NCBI RefSeq assembly: GCF_029893585.1
Contig: NZ_JARXYX010000034.1
Span: 50,426 to 114,425 of the forward strand
Direction of reading: 5' to 3'
Source of the DNA: Streptomyces sp. LBL
GTDB lineage: Bacteria > Actinomycetota > Actinomycetes > Streptomycetales > Streptomycetaceae
DNA length: 64,000 nt
Below, piece after piece: positions 41,241 to 50,270 of this stretch (position 1 is the first letter of the stretch; each line of letters starts with the position of its first letter). The translations under genes were made by a program, and so were the position numbers. Under the pieces are notes generated by a model, which searched no databases, was not told the DNA's origin, and worked only from the letters and a program-made list of their open reading frames with translations.

Positions 41241-41794
41241 CTCCTGGGGACAGGGAGGTAGTTGTGACGCCTCGGTGATCTTGTCGAATCCGAGGTTCAG
41301 TGCGCCGAATCGCAGCGCTCGGACGTTTCGCGTGCGAGGCTGTCGCGTGAGGCATATGACCTGAGGGACTCTTGGCGGGGGATGGCGGTGACGCCGTCCG
41401 GCCGGGGAGGGGCGGGGATGGTGTGCCGTGAACGTGGAGAGGGCCCCGGCGCCGTGTGGCGCCGGGGCCTGTCCTCCCCTGTGCTGACCCGGAGCCCCGA
41501 GCTCCCAGGGTCATCCCCTTCGGACCGATGTCCCCGAGCGGTCCGCCTCCCGCTGAAGATCTCCCCCCGGCGGCGGCGATCATTCCTTGAACGCGGTCAC
41601 TCGAACGAGGGGTGTTGTCGGCGAGAACGGACTTTTCGAATACATTTTCGATAGTCTGCGGGTGACGCATCACGTGGAATCCGCGCTTCAGGGGTGTGGA
41701 CAGGCACGAAGAACAGAGCAGGCAGGACGCGGTTCACAGGACCGTCCGCCCCGAGCGGGAGCGAACGGTCCGAGCGGAGCTAGGGGGGTGCCAT
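41113..41794. other. Gap dmdR1 / hydrolase: repeats, terminator and promoter region
   Basis: From 41113 to about 41215 there are degenerate repeats of aagcgctgagcggaa. Then comes a stretch without recognisable features, the hairpin at 41442-41469, and from about 41585 an AT-richer segment (cttttcgaatacattttcgatagtctg) that probably holds the promoter of the alpha/beta hydrolase. No gene is supported in the gap. Confidence 0.55.
41442..41469 (+). terminator. Perfect hairpin terminator downstream of dmdR1
   Basis: A 12-bp stem, ggccccggcgcc with its complement, and a 4-nt loop gtgt form a compact, very stable hairpin. It is 330 bp after dmdR1 and is followed by tgtcctcccc rather than a U-tract. 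Confidence 0.65.
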
Positions 41795-42691
41795 ATGGCG
41801 CGACGCATCGATGTGACCGGGGCGGGCGGCGTACGCCTCGCGGCCTGGGAATTCGGAGACCCTCCCAAGACCGATCCGGCGAAGGACGGTCCGGGAGAGG
41901 GCGAGCGCGAGCGGGGCGCCGGGGTGCTGTTACTGCACGGGCTGATGGGCCGGGCCTCCCACTGGGCGTCCACCGCCCGCTGGCTCTCCGAGCGGTACCG
42001 CGCGGTCGCCCTCGACCAGCGGGGCCACGGCCAGAGCGACAAGCCCCCGCGCACGGCCTACACCCGCGAGGCCTACGTCGAGGACGCCGAAGCCGCCCTC
42101 GAACAGCTCGGACTCGGCCCGGCCGTCCTCATCGGTCACGCCATGGGCGCCCTGACCGGCTGGCAGCTCGCCGCGAAGCGGCCCGACCTGGTCAGCGGTC
42201 TGATCATCTGCGACATGCGGGCCTCCGCCCTCGGCGCCGCCTCGCAGCGCGAATGGGAGAACTGGTTCAAGGCCTGGCCCACCCCCTTCGCCGCCCTCGC
42301 CGACGTCCGCAAGTGGTTCGGTGAGGACGACCCCTGGGTGGAGCGCCCGAACCCGACCCGCGGCGAGTTCTACGTCGAGGTCATGCACGAGTCCTCCGAC
42401 GGCTGGCGCCCCGTCTTCGACCCGGAACAGATGCTCGAGTCCCGCGAGACCTGGGTGTACGACGCACACTGGGAGGAGCTCACCCAGGTCCAGTGCCCCA
42501 CGCTGGTCGTCCGTGGTCTCGACGGCCAGCTGGGCCGCGCGGAGGCGCAGGAGATGGTCCGCGTCCTGCCCCGCGGCGAGTACGCGGAAGTCGCGGAGGC
42601 CGGCCACCTCGTCCACCACGACCAGCCGGAGGCCTGGCGGGGCGCCATCGAGCCCTTCCTGGACGGCGTCCTCGCGGACCTCAGGACCTGA
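41795..42691 (+). CDS. Alpha/beta hydrolase-fold protein with Ala at the nucleophile position, TTA codon
   Basis: The ATG at 41795 (aggggggtgcc upstream) gives 298 residues with the fold landmarks VLLLHGLMGRASHW, VALDQRGHGQSDKP and the late AGHLVHHDQPEAW histidine. The nucleophile elbow reads IGHAMGALTGW, with alanine in place of the catalytic serine of GxSxG. It may be inactive, a binding protein, or use other chemistry. Codon 46 is TTA (41930-41932), which in Streptomyces makes translation depend on the bldA tRNA. It appears to be monocistronic. Confidence 0.85.
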   Translation: MARRIDVTGAGGVRLAAWEFGDPPKTDPAKDGPGEGERERGAGVLLLHGLMGRASHWASTARWLSERYRAVALDQRGHGQSDKPPRTAYTREAYVEDAEAALEQLGLGPAVLIGHAMGALTGWQLAAKRPDLVSGLIICDMRASALGAASQREWENWFKAWPTPFAALADVRKWFGEDDPWVERPNPTRGEFYVEVMHESSDGWRPVFDPEQMLESRETWVYDAHWEELTQVQCPTLVVRGLDGQLGRAEAQEMVRVLPRGEYAEVAEAGHLVHHDQPEAWRGAIEPFLDGVLADLRT

Positions 42692-42710
42692 CGTTCCCCG
42701 GCACAACAAA

Positions 42711-42750
42711 GCACGGCACGGCACGGCACGGCACGACACGGCACCGCACG
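42711..42750. repeat. Eight 5-bp tandem repeats
   Basis: The unit gcacg is repeated about eight times (one acacg and one gcacc variant) 20 bp after the hydrolase stop. Looser gcac-rich sequence continues to about 42840. Confidence 0.9.
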
Positions 42751-42870
42751 TCTCCGGGCCGCCCGGCACCACACACCCCGGGCCGGCCCGACACGCCCCC
42801 GGCACGGCACCGCACGCCCCGCCCAGCCCCGGCATGCCCACGCCCACGCCCCCCACCCCCGACCGGCAGG

Positions 42871-44478
42871 TCACCCCTTGCTGACCGCCAGCAGAATCTC
42901 CGGCAGCTGCCGAGCCGTCCGAGGCGCCGCCAGCCGCAGGCCTCCCACCGTGATCGCCGTCCCGTAGACCACGCCCACCGGCAGCAGCAGCCAGCTCCAC
43001 CGGTCGCCGCCGTCGCTGACGTTCAGCCAGATCGTCCCGGCGATGACCGGGGCGCACAACAGGGCGGCCGCGCCCATGCCGCCCAGGACGGCCATGAAGG
43101 CGAGCCCGGACTGCCCGGGGGCCACGTTCTTGTACCCCTCCTGCGGGATGGAGTACGGAAAGCGTGCCGAGGCCCACGCCCCGGTCGCCAGCATCGCCCC
43201 GAGCAGCGCGAAGGACAGCCCGAGCACCTCGGGCAGCTTCGGCCAGTCACCGAGCAGCGCCGTCGTCAGAACGGTCACGAGGGTGGCGTACGGCAGGGTG
43301 ATCACCAGCAGCGCCAGCGCCCGCGCGCGCAGCTCGACGTACGCGTCCCGGGGCGACGAGATCGTCATCACGACCATCCAGAACGCGGACGAATCCTGTC
43401 CGAACTGGTTGTACATCTGCACGCCGAGCATCCCGGCGGCGAAGCACGCGAAGTAGATCGAGCCGGTGCCCTGGAGGGCGTTGAACACGGGCACGATCAG
43501 ACCGATGGCGAGGGAGGTCACCCAGGCCGCCTTGGTCTTGGGGTCGCGCCACACATAGCGCAGGCTGCGTTCCATGACCGTGCCGGTCCGTCCGGGCGGC
43601 AGGAGCCGGGACAGGCCGGTCGCGTTCCGTTCGCGGGTCCTGGCGTCGGCGGCCTGGAGGGTGGAGCCGTCCGGTGCGGTCATCAGCCGGGTCAGATGCC
43701 GCGACCACAGGGCGATCAGCGCCGCCAGGGCGAGCGCGCTGATGCCGAGTTGCAGGGCGGCCACGCCGTACGACCCTTCGCTCGCGGAGTCCGTCGCCCC
43801 GATCGCCGAAGCCGGCGGCACCCACTTCAGCACGTCGGCCGGACCGTCGAGCTGGGCCAGCCCGCCCGAGCCCAGCCGCTGCGCGCCGAAGTTCACCACC
43901 TGCGCCCCGACCGCGATGACCAGGCCGCTGAGCACCGCCAGATCCCGGCCCTTGCGGCTGGTCAGCAGCCGGGTGTTGGCGACGGCGACGGCCCGCGCGA
44001 GGGCCACGCACACCAGCAGCGCGAGGACGACACCGACGACGCCGACGACGTACGCCACACCCCCGTGCGCGACCGACACGACGGAACCGGCCAGCATGCA
44101 CACCGTGAACAGCGGCCCGATGCCGACCAGCGAAGCCACGAGCAGCGCCCGCACCAGCGCCCGCGGCCGCAGCGGCAGCATCACCAGCCGGCTGGGATCC
44201 AGGGTCTCGTCGCCGCCGGGGAAGAGCAGCGGCATCACCGCCCAGCCGGCCGCCAGCACCGCCACCAGCGGCACCACCACGGAGGCGGCGTGCGCGTGTC
44301 CGCGCAGCGCGATCAGGCCGAGCAGCTGCAACGCGGAGAAGAGCAGCACGGCGACGACCGAACCGATGTACGCGGCCCGCCGCCCGGCGGACTGCTTGAG
44401 CCCGTTCCTCAGCAGCGACACCTTCAGCCGTACGACGACAGGGGTGATGTTCGCCGTGGTGGTGCCGTAGGCGCTCAC
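42871..44478 (-). CDS. ABC transporter permease, multi-span
   Basis: The GTG at 44478 overlaps the ATPase stop by 4 bp and gives 535 residues with a dozen hydrophobic helices (for example VVVPLVAVLAAGWAVMPLLF and ALLVITLPYATLVTVLTTAL). It is the membrane partner of the ATPase gene just before it. The class resembles ABC-2-like exporters of Streptomyces with unknown cargo. A cytoplasmic loop with ADARTRERNATGLSRLLPPG splits the two halves. Confidence 0.9.
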   Translation of the reverse strand: MSAYGTTTANITPVVVRLKVSLLRNGLKQSAGRRAAYIGSVVAVLLFSALQLLGLIALRGHAHAASVVVPLVAVLAAGWAVMPLLFPGGDETLDPSRLVMLPLRPRALVRALLVASLVGIGPLFTVCMLAGSVVSVAHGGVAYVVGVVGVVLALLVCVALARAVAVANTRLLTSRKGRDLAVLSGLVIAVGAQVVNFGAQRLGSGGLAQLDGPADVLKWVPPASAIGATDSASEGSYGVAALQLGISALALAALIALWSRHLTRLMTAPDGSTLQAADARTRERNATGLSRLLPPGRTGTVMERSLRYVWRDPKTKAAWVTSLAIGLIVPVFNALQGTGSIYFACFAAGMLGVQMYNQFGQDSSAFWMVVMTISSPRDAYVELRARALALLVITLPYATLVTVLTTALLGDWPKLPEVLGLSFALLGAMLATGAWASARFPYSIPQEGYKNVAPGQSGLAFMAVLGGMGAAALLCAPVIAGTIWLNVSDGGDRWSWLLLPVGVVYGTAITVGGLRLAAPRTARQLPEILLAVSKG

Positions 44479-45269
44479 CGGGCCGCTCCGCCGCCCAGCC
44501 AGTCCAGGTCGGACCCGGCGTCCCGGCTGTGCGCGCCGACGAGTTCGAGGAACGCCCGCTGCAAGGAGGGTGCGTCGCCGCGCACCTCGGCGAGTGTCCC
44601 CTGGGCGCGGATGCGTCCGGCGGCCATGACGGCGACCCAGTCGCACAGCGACTCGACGAGCTCCATCACGTGGGAGGAGAAGACGACGGTGGCGCCGGAG
44701 GCGGTGTACCGCTCCAGCACTCCGCGGATGGTCTGGGCCGACACCGGGTCGACGCCCTCGAACGGCTCGTCGAGGAAGAGCACCTCGGGATTGTGGAGGA
44801 GGGCGGCGGCGAGCCCGATCTTCTTCCGCATGCCGGTCGAGTAGTCGACGACGAGTTTGTGCTGGGCCCCGGCCAGATCGAGCACATCCAGAAGCTGTGC
44901 GGCCCGCTTGTCGACCTCGGCCCCGGGCAGCCCGCGCAACCGGCCGGAGTAGGCGAGCAGTTCACGCCCCGACAGTCGCTCGAACAGGCGCAGCCCCTCG
45001 GGCAGCACCCCGATCCGCGCCTTCACCTCGACCGGATCCCGCCACACGTCGTGCCCGACGACCTCGACGGAGCCCTGATCCGGCCGGAGCAGCCCGGTCA
45101 CCATCGACAGCGTGGTGGTCTTCCCGGCCCCGTTCGGCCCGACCAGTCCGATGAACTTCCCCGCGGGCAACTCCAGATCGATCCCGGCGACAGCGACCTG
45201 CTGCCCGAACCGTTTCCAGAGTCCTCGCACACGTACGGCGGCTGAACCCATCACTGCTCCCGACGTCAT
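44475..45269 (-). CDS. ABC transporter ATP-binding protein
   Basis: The 264-residue ATPase has Walker A GPNGAGKTTT, Q-loop and IGVLPEGLRLFERLSGRELL, the signature YSTGMRKKIGLAAAL, Walker B VLFLDEPFEGVDP, and the switch histidine in VFSSHVME. It pairs with the downstream permease by translational coupling. ATG starts at 45269 and 45251 are possible; the shorter (MGSAAVRVRGLWKRF) fits the family better. Confidence 0.93.
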   Translation of the reverse strand: MTSGAVMGSAAVRVRGLWKRFGQQVAVAGIDLELPAGKFIGLVGPNGAGKTTTLSMVTGLLRPDQGSVEVVGHDVWRDPVEVKARIGVLPEGLRLFERLSGRELLAYSGRLRGLPGAEVDKRAAQLLDVLDLAGAQHKLVVDYSTGMRKKIGLAAALLHNPEVLFLDEPFEGVDPVSAQTIRGVLERYTASGATVVFSSHVMELVESLCDWVAVMAAGRIRAQGTLAEVRGDAPSLQRAFLELVGAHSRDAGSDLDWLGGGAAR

Positions 45270-45311
45270 GCCAGAACCCTACGGTCGGGGAGCGTGCCGC
45301 TTCGGTGCGGG

Positions 45312-45989
45312 TTATCGATCCCGGCCACAGGCGTAGGCGAGTGGCGAGATCAACTCCTCCGCGTCCGGCAGCCACCGGTTCGCCGGCGTCGGCCGGCAGG
45401 CCCACTGCACGGCCCCCGAGGACCCGAACCGGGTCGGCGGTCCGGCCACGTACGCGCCCTCACCCAGGGCGACCAGATCGAGCGACGACGGGGACCAGCC
45501 GAGCTTGCGCACGAGCTCCGGAACCTTCACCGACGCGCCCGGCAACACGAAGAACTGCATCCGCCGGTCCGGCGTCAGCGTCACCGGACCGAGCGTCAAC
45601 TCCATCCGCTCCATCCGGGCCAGTGCGAGGAACCCGGCCGTCTCCGGCACGGTGATCGCGTCGAACGTCCGCCCCGTCGGCAGCAGGATCGATGCCGTCG
45701 GCTGTTTCTGCCACATCCGGCGCGCGACGGTCGCACTGCCGGTCGCCTGCGTTCCCCAGTCCGCGCGCGCCGGATGCGCGCCGGGTGCGGCGCACGCGGC
45801 GTTCCCGCACGAGCAGCGCGGCACCCCGTCGACGTCTACCAGCCAGGTCCCGGGAAAGACGTCCCAGTGGCGCTCCTCGGCATAACGTACGGCTGTCTCC
45901 AGCAGCGATTCCCCGCGCTGCTTCGGAATCTGAACGGCTTCGGTGCCCGCGATCGTCTCTTCCACGCTCCACTCAACTCCCCCGTCCAC
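45312..45989 (-). CDS. Prim-Pol-like protein (bifunctional DNA primase/polymerase N-terminal domain)
   Basis: The 225-residue protein has the pattern of the Streptomyces Prim-Pol-like group: SLLETAVRYAEERHWDVFPG, a Cys pair in CSCGNAACAAPGAHPARADW, and LVALGEGAYVAGPPT near the end. There is no helicase or other replication domain, so it is the short chromosomal form. The conserved acidic pair of active AEP polymerases is not obvious. The first residues could start at 45989 (ATG) or 45977 (GTG). Confidence 0.75.
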   Translation of the reverse strand: MDGGVEWSVEETIAGTEAVQIPKQRGESLLETAVRYAEERHWDVFPGTWLVDVDGVPRCSCGNAACAAPGAHPARADWGTQATGSATVARRMWQKQPTASILLPTGRTFDAITVPETAGFLALARMERMELTLGPVTLTPDRRMQFFVLPGASVKVPELVRKLGWSPSSLDLVALGEGAYVAGPPTRFGSSGAVQWACRPTPANRWLPDAEELISPLAYACGRDR

Positions 45990-46293
45990 CTCGGGTTACG
46001 GCTGTAGCGCGCGCGGGGGAGGAGCATCGGTTCCTCATCTGGGGCGCATGGGTGCATGTGTGGGGGCGCGCAGGAGGAACCGGGGCGTGGGGTGGGTAGC
46101 CAGGTACGGGGGCGGCAACCGCCATCACCCCGGCAATCCTCGCATGCCTCGCATTTTCGCCGCATTCGCGGGGCATTGATCTTCACGGCCGGATCTTTTC
46201 GTTCCTGACGAGAGCAGCGAGTTCAGGAGTCCGTCCGTTGAAGACACGTCAACTCGGTGCGTGGGCAGGCACCGCAGCCACAGGGGGTACGCC
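45990..46293. promoter_or_regulatory. Divergent region Prim-Pol-like gene / regulator
   Basis: The 304-bp gap is AT-richer at 46140-46220 (gcattttcgccgcattcgcg) and should hold both promoters. It has a direct repeat of gcatt(t/c) near 46150-46170 and a strong ribosome site (caggggg) before the ATG at 46294. Nothing else was recognised. Confidence 0.4.
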
Positions 46294-47679
46294 ATGGCCG
46301 CCAGGCCTCTCATCGCGCGGCAGCCGAACGAACGGCTGCAGGCGCTCATCCAGGAAGCGGGCTGTTCGAACGCCGGGCTCTCCCGCAGGGTCAACATGTG
46401 CGGCGCCGAGCACGGTCTCGATCTGCGGTACGACAAGACGTCCGTGGCGCGCTGGCTGCGCGGCCAGCAGCCACGCGGACGCGCTCCGGCGATCATCGCG
46501 GAGGCGCTCGGCCGCAAACTCGGCCGGACGGTCACGATCGACGAGATCGGCATGGCCAACGGCAAGAACCTCGCTTCGGGCGTGGGTCTCCAGTTCTCGC
46601 CGACGGTGCTGGGGGCCATCGAGCAGGTGTGTGAGCTGTGGCGCAGTGACGTGGGCCGCCGGGACTTCCTGTCCGGCTCGTCCGTCGCCTCGTCCGCGCT
46701 GGTCGAGCCCAGCCGCGACTGGCTGATCTCCTCGCCCGACGCGCAGGTCGCGCGCTCGGCCGGACCCCGGGTGGGGCAGTCCGACGTGGCGGCGGTCAGG
46801 GCGATGACGCAGGCCCTGGTCGACCTGGACCACCAGTACGGCAGCGGGCATGTGCGCCCGGTCGTCGTGCACTACCTCAACAGTGTGGTCTCCGGGCTGC
46901 TGGCGGGCTCGTACCGGGAGGCGGTCGGGCGGGACCTCTTCGCGGCGGTGGCCCGACTCACCGAACTCACGGGCTACATGGCCGTCGACACCGGCCAACC
47001 GGGCCTGGCCCAGCGGTACTACATCCAGGCGCTGCGGCTCGCACAGGCGGCGGGCGACCGTGGCTACGGCGGATACGTCCTGGCCGCGTCCATGAGTCAC
47101 CTCGCCGCGCAGCTCGGAAACCCGCGGGAGATCGCGCAGTTGGCGCGGGCGGCGCAGGAGGGGGCGCGTGGGCGCGTGACCCCGCGTGCGGAGGCGATGT
47201 TCCATGCGGCGGAGGCGCGGGGGCACGCGTTGATGGGTGACGCACGGTCGGCCCAGGTGTCCGCCGGGCGGGCGGTGGACGCGCTGGAGCAGGCGGACCC
47301 GTCGGCGGGTGACGACCCGGCGTGGATCGCGCACTTCGACGAGGCCTATCTGGCGGACGAGTTGGCGCACTGCCACCGGGACCTGGGACAGGCCGAGGCG
47401 GCGGCGCGGTGCGCCCGGGAGTCCCTGGACGGACACCCCGAATCGCGGGCCCGCCGCCGGGCGATCGGCTACGTCCTGCTGGCCACCGCGCAGGTGCAGC
47501 AGCGGGAGGTGGAGCAGGCCTGCAACACGGGCCTGAAGGCGGTGGAGTTGCTGGAGACCCTCCGCTCCAACCGCGGCGCCGAGTACCTGGACGACTTCCA
47601 GCAGCGGCTGGAGCCGTTCCGGGACGAGGCCGTGGTAAGGGAGTTCGGGGCGCGGCTGGATCTGCAGGCGGCGGCGTGA
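46294..47679 (+). CDS. Regulator with N-terminal HTH-like domain and TPR-like repeats
   Basis: The ATG at 46294 begins MAARPLIARQPNERLQALIQ, then CSNAGLSRRVNMCGAEHG and DKTSVARWLRGQQPRGRAP, a degenerate XRE-like DNA-binding domain. The remaining 300 residues are helical TPR-like repeats (AVARLTELTGYMAVDTGQPG, QRYYIQALRLAQAAGDRGYG). The architecture resembles the NsdA-type development and antibiotic regulators, but the N-terminus is different, so the name is not given. The protein has 461 residues, with no membrane segment. Confidence 0.85.
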   Translation: MAARPLIARQPNERLQALIQEAGCSNAGLSRRVNMCGAEHGLDLRYDKTSVARWLRGQQPRGRAPAIIAEALGRKLGRTVTIDEIGMANGKNLASGVGLQFSPTVLGAIEQVCELWRSDVGRRDFLSGSSVASSALVEPSRDWLISSPDAQVARSAGPRVGQSDVAAVRAMTQALVDLDHQYGSGHVRPVVVHYLNSVVSGLLAGSYREAVGRDLFAAVARLTELTGYMAVDTGQPGLAQRYYIQALRLAQAAGDRGYGGYVLAASMSHLAAQLGNPREIAQLARAAQEGARGRVTPRAEAMFHAAEARGHALMGDARSAQVSAGRAVDALEQADPSAGDDPAWIAHFDEAYLADELAHCHRDLGQAEAAARCARESLDGHPESRARRRAIGYVLLATAQVQQREVEQACNTGLKAVELLETLRSNRGAEYLDDFQQRLEPFRDEAVVREFGARLDLQAAA

Positions 47680-47970
47680 GATTCGGCGCCATGAGGACTT
47701 GAACGAACAGAAACGAAAGCGGGAGTGAGACGCGAGTGGGAGAGGGGTGAGCGAGGAGCGAGAGTAATGGGGCCGTATAAGGGGCCATATGCAGCGGATA
47801 GGGGCGCGTTGGTGTCACGGTGGTGTCACGGCGACCGCCGGATTCGTCTGTGGATCTGTTACGGCGGTCACAGGGACGCAGGTCAGGGCCTGAGCTGCGT
47901 AGCACCTGGCTCCGGGGACCCGGTAGCGTGAACCGACGATTCCGAAGGTCCCCCATTCGTAGGAGTCCCG
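47680..47970. promoter_or_regulatory. Promoter region of the YGQ-rich membrane protein
   Basis: The 291-bp gap contains the perfect 11-bp direct repeat tggtgtcacgg, twice in tandem at about 47811-47832, which may be a regulator-binding site, and a ribosome site (taggag) 8 bp before the GTG at 47971. No small gene is supported. Confidence 0.4.
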
Positions 47971-50139
47971 GTGACGCAGAGTGGACAGGGCGAGGAGCCC
48001 CCCGCGCGCGAAGCGCGCGAAGGCATCGTGCTGCCCTCCGACGGCGGGGAACCCCTGCTGCCGGGCATGACAGGCGGATACGGCCGGCCGAGCAGCCCCA
48101 CCCCGCTGGCCCCCGGCACGTCGCACGGCCAGCCGTCGTCGGGTCGCTCGTACGACCAGGCGCAGGGTTCGACATACGGCCAGGGCTCCGGTTCGACACA
48201 GGACCAGGGTTCCGGTTCGGTGTACGGCCAGGGTTCCGGTTCGGCGCACGATCAGGCGCGGAATGCGGCATACGGCCAGAACTCCGGTTCGGATTACGGC
48301 CGACAGGACGGGTCCGGGTCCGGCTACGGTCAGGCTTCCGGGTCCGGTTACGGCCAGGGTTCCGGCCCCGGCTATGGCCGGGAATCCGGTTCGGCCTATG
48401 GCGACGGGGCCGGTTCGGCGTACGGCGACGGTTCGGCGTACGGCCAGGCGCCGGAATCGGCGTACGGGCAGCTGGACGGCCGGACGCCGGGGCAGGCGCC
48501 CGGGTCGGCCGGGGCGCCGGCCGGCGGTCAGGCCTGGGGTACGCCATGGGGCCCGGACCAGCAGCAGGCACCAGCCCCGCAGCCGGGGCAGGGCTGGCAG
48601 TCCTCGGCCGACCAGCCCTGGAGCAGCCCCGAGTCCGGCCCGTCGGCCTACGGCGCCGACAGCTACGGTTCCTCGGGTGCAGGCGCCTCGCCGCAGTCCA
48701 CGGGGCACAGCGATGACCCGCCCACCTCCTACTACCTGCCGCCCGTCGGCCAGGGCAGCCCCCCGGACACCTCCGCGCAGTCGGCCGGCGCGTACGGCCC
48801 GGCCGCTTCCGGTGCGCCCGTGCCGCCGTCCGGTGGCGCGTACGACGCTCCCGGCGCCGGTGCGCCCCTGCCGCCCGAGACCGCCGGCTCCGCGCAGGTG
48901 CCCGTCCGGTACAGCGCGCCCGGCGGCTCCCCGCTGCCCCCCGCCGGCGCGTACGACGCCCCCGGCGGGGCTCCGCTGCCGCCCGCCGCCGAAGGGGCCA
49001 CCCCGTACATCCCGCCGGTCGCCCCGGGGGCCGACGAGGGTGCCACGCAGTACCTGCCGCCGGTCGGTCCCGGCGCGCTGCCGCCCGAGGCGGGGCCCGA
49101 GTCACCAGCCGAGGGGACCCAGTTCCTCGGCCGCGCACCGCACGGCGGCTCCCCCCGGCCCGGCGCCGGGGCGCTGCCGCCGGCCACCGGCCCCGACGCC
49201 GAGCCGACGCAGTTCATCGCGCCCGTGCCCGGACAGCAGCCTCCCGGGGCGTCCTACGGCGGACCGAGCGGCGGGGACCGGCAGCCGCCCGCCGAGTTCG
49301 ACAACCTCTTCCGCAGCGGCCCGGGCGCCGAGCCCGGCCAGGCCGCGGCGACCCAGCAACTGCCGCTTCTCCAGCAGCCCCAGGCCGCCCCCGGCGCCCA
49401 GCCGCCGTACGGACAGTCCGCGCAGCCGTCGTACGGCGCGCCCGGCGGCGGCGGACGGCAGGGTACGCACGACGACGGGGACGGCGGTCACGGCGGTGGC
49501 CGGGGCGGTCGTAGCCGATCGCGGGTGCCGGTGATCGCCGCCGTCGGCATCGGTATCGCCGTCCTCGGCATCGGCGCGGGTGCGCTGCTCGCCGGCGGGG
49601 GCGACGACAAGGGCGACGCCAAGAATCAGACCGTCTCCGCGACGGCCTCCACGACCGACGGTTCCGCCTCGCCGTCGGCCGATCCGGCCGAGCAGCAGGC
49701 CGTGGCCCTGGACAAGCTGCTCGCGGACAGCGGCGGCAGCCGGACCACCGTGATCAACGCGGTGGAGGACGTGAAGTCCTGCAAGAACCTGGGCCAGGCG
49801 GCCAAGGACCTGCGGGGCGCGGCCCAGCAGCGCACCGATCTGGTGACCCGGCTGTCCAAGCTCTCGGTCGACAAGCTGCCCGCCCACGCGGCGCTGACGG
49901 ACGCCCTGACCCAGGCATGGCAGGCTTCCGCGTCGGCGGACAACCACTACGCCGCCTGGGCGGGCCAGGCGGCCGGCAAGAAGGGCTGCAAGAAGGGCCA
50001 GGCTCGCATCACCGGCCAGACCCAGGCCGGTAACCAGGCGAGCGGCACCGCCAGCAAGGAGAAGGTCAAGGCGGCCAAGCTGTGGAACGCGATCGCGACG
50101 ACCTGGAGCCTGACCGAGCGTCAGCCCACCCAGCTGTGA
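47971..50139 (+). CDS. Membrane protein with long YGQ/Gly/Ser/Pro-rich disordered region
   Basis: The GTG at 47971 gives 722 residues. Residues about 50-170 are a low-complexity tract of repeats such as YGQGSGSTQDQGSGSVYGQG and YGQASGSGYGQGSGPGYGRE. Residues 170-515 are Pro/Gly/Ala-rich with repeated YLPPV, GGAPLPP and GAPLPPE. A single membrane helix follows (about 519-543, VPVIAAVGIGIAVLGIGAGA), after a positive RSRSR, so the N-terminal part should be cytoplasmic. The 180-residue C-terminal domain would be outside, with two cysteines (VKSCKNLG, KKGCKKG) that could form a disulfide. Function is unknown; a divisome or polar-growth scaffold role would be speculation. Confidence 0.8.
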   Translation: MTQSGQGEEPPAREAREGIVLPSDGGEPLLPGMTGGYGRPSSPTPLAPGTSHGQPSSGRSYDQAQGSTYGQGSGSTQDQGSGSVYGQGSGSAHDQARNAAYGQNSGSDYGRQDGSGSGYGQASGSGYGQGSGPGYGRESGSAYGDGAGSAYGDGSAYGQAPESAYGQLDGRTPGQAPGSAGAPAGGQAWGTPWGPDQQQAPAPQPGQGWQSSADQPWSSPESGPSAYGADSYGSSGAGASPQSTGHSDDPPTSYYLPPVGQGSPPDTSAQSAGAYGPAASGAPVPPSGGAYDAPGAGAPLPPETAGSAQVPVRYSAPGGSPLPPAGAYDAPGGAPLPPAAEGATPYIPPVAPGADEGATQYLPPVGPGALPPEAGPESPAEGTQFLGRAPHGGSPRPGAGALPPATGPDAEPTQFIAPVPGQQPPGASYGGPSGGDRQPPAEFDNLFRSGPGAEPGQAAATQQLPLLQQPQAAPGAQPPYGQSAQPSYGAPGGGGRQGTHDDGDGGHGGGRGGRSRSRVPVIAAVGIGIAVLGIGAGALLAGGGDDKGDAKNQTVSATASTTDGSASPSADPAEQQAVALDKLLADSGGSRTTVINAVEDVKSCKNLGQAAKDLRGAAQQRTDLVTRLSKLSVDKLPAHAALTDALTQAWQASASADNHYAAWAGQAAGKKGCKKGQARITGQTQAGNQASGTASKEKVKAAKLWNAIATTWSLTERQPTQL

Positions 50140-50262
50140 CCCGGATCCGCACCGACTGAGGAATCCGCGCCGGCTGAGGGACCCGGGCAGGCTGAGGGAC
50201 CCGGGCAGGCTGGAGGCGCCGAGTCGACTGAAGGATCCGGGCCGGCTGAAGGACCCGGCCGA
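50140..50262. repeat. 18-bp degenerate tandem repeats between convergent genes
   Basis: Six copies of a unit like ggctgagggacccgggca start just after the stop codon at 50139 and run toward the convergent binding-protein gene. Confidence 0.85.
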
Positions 50263-50270
50263 CCGGTCCC

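Noticed and set aside
47815..48708. Antisense frame with repeated PV/RTG motifs opposite the YGQ region
   Set aside because: It simply mirrors the plus-strand codon repeats; there is no start context and no known domain.
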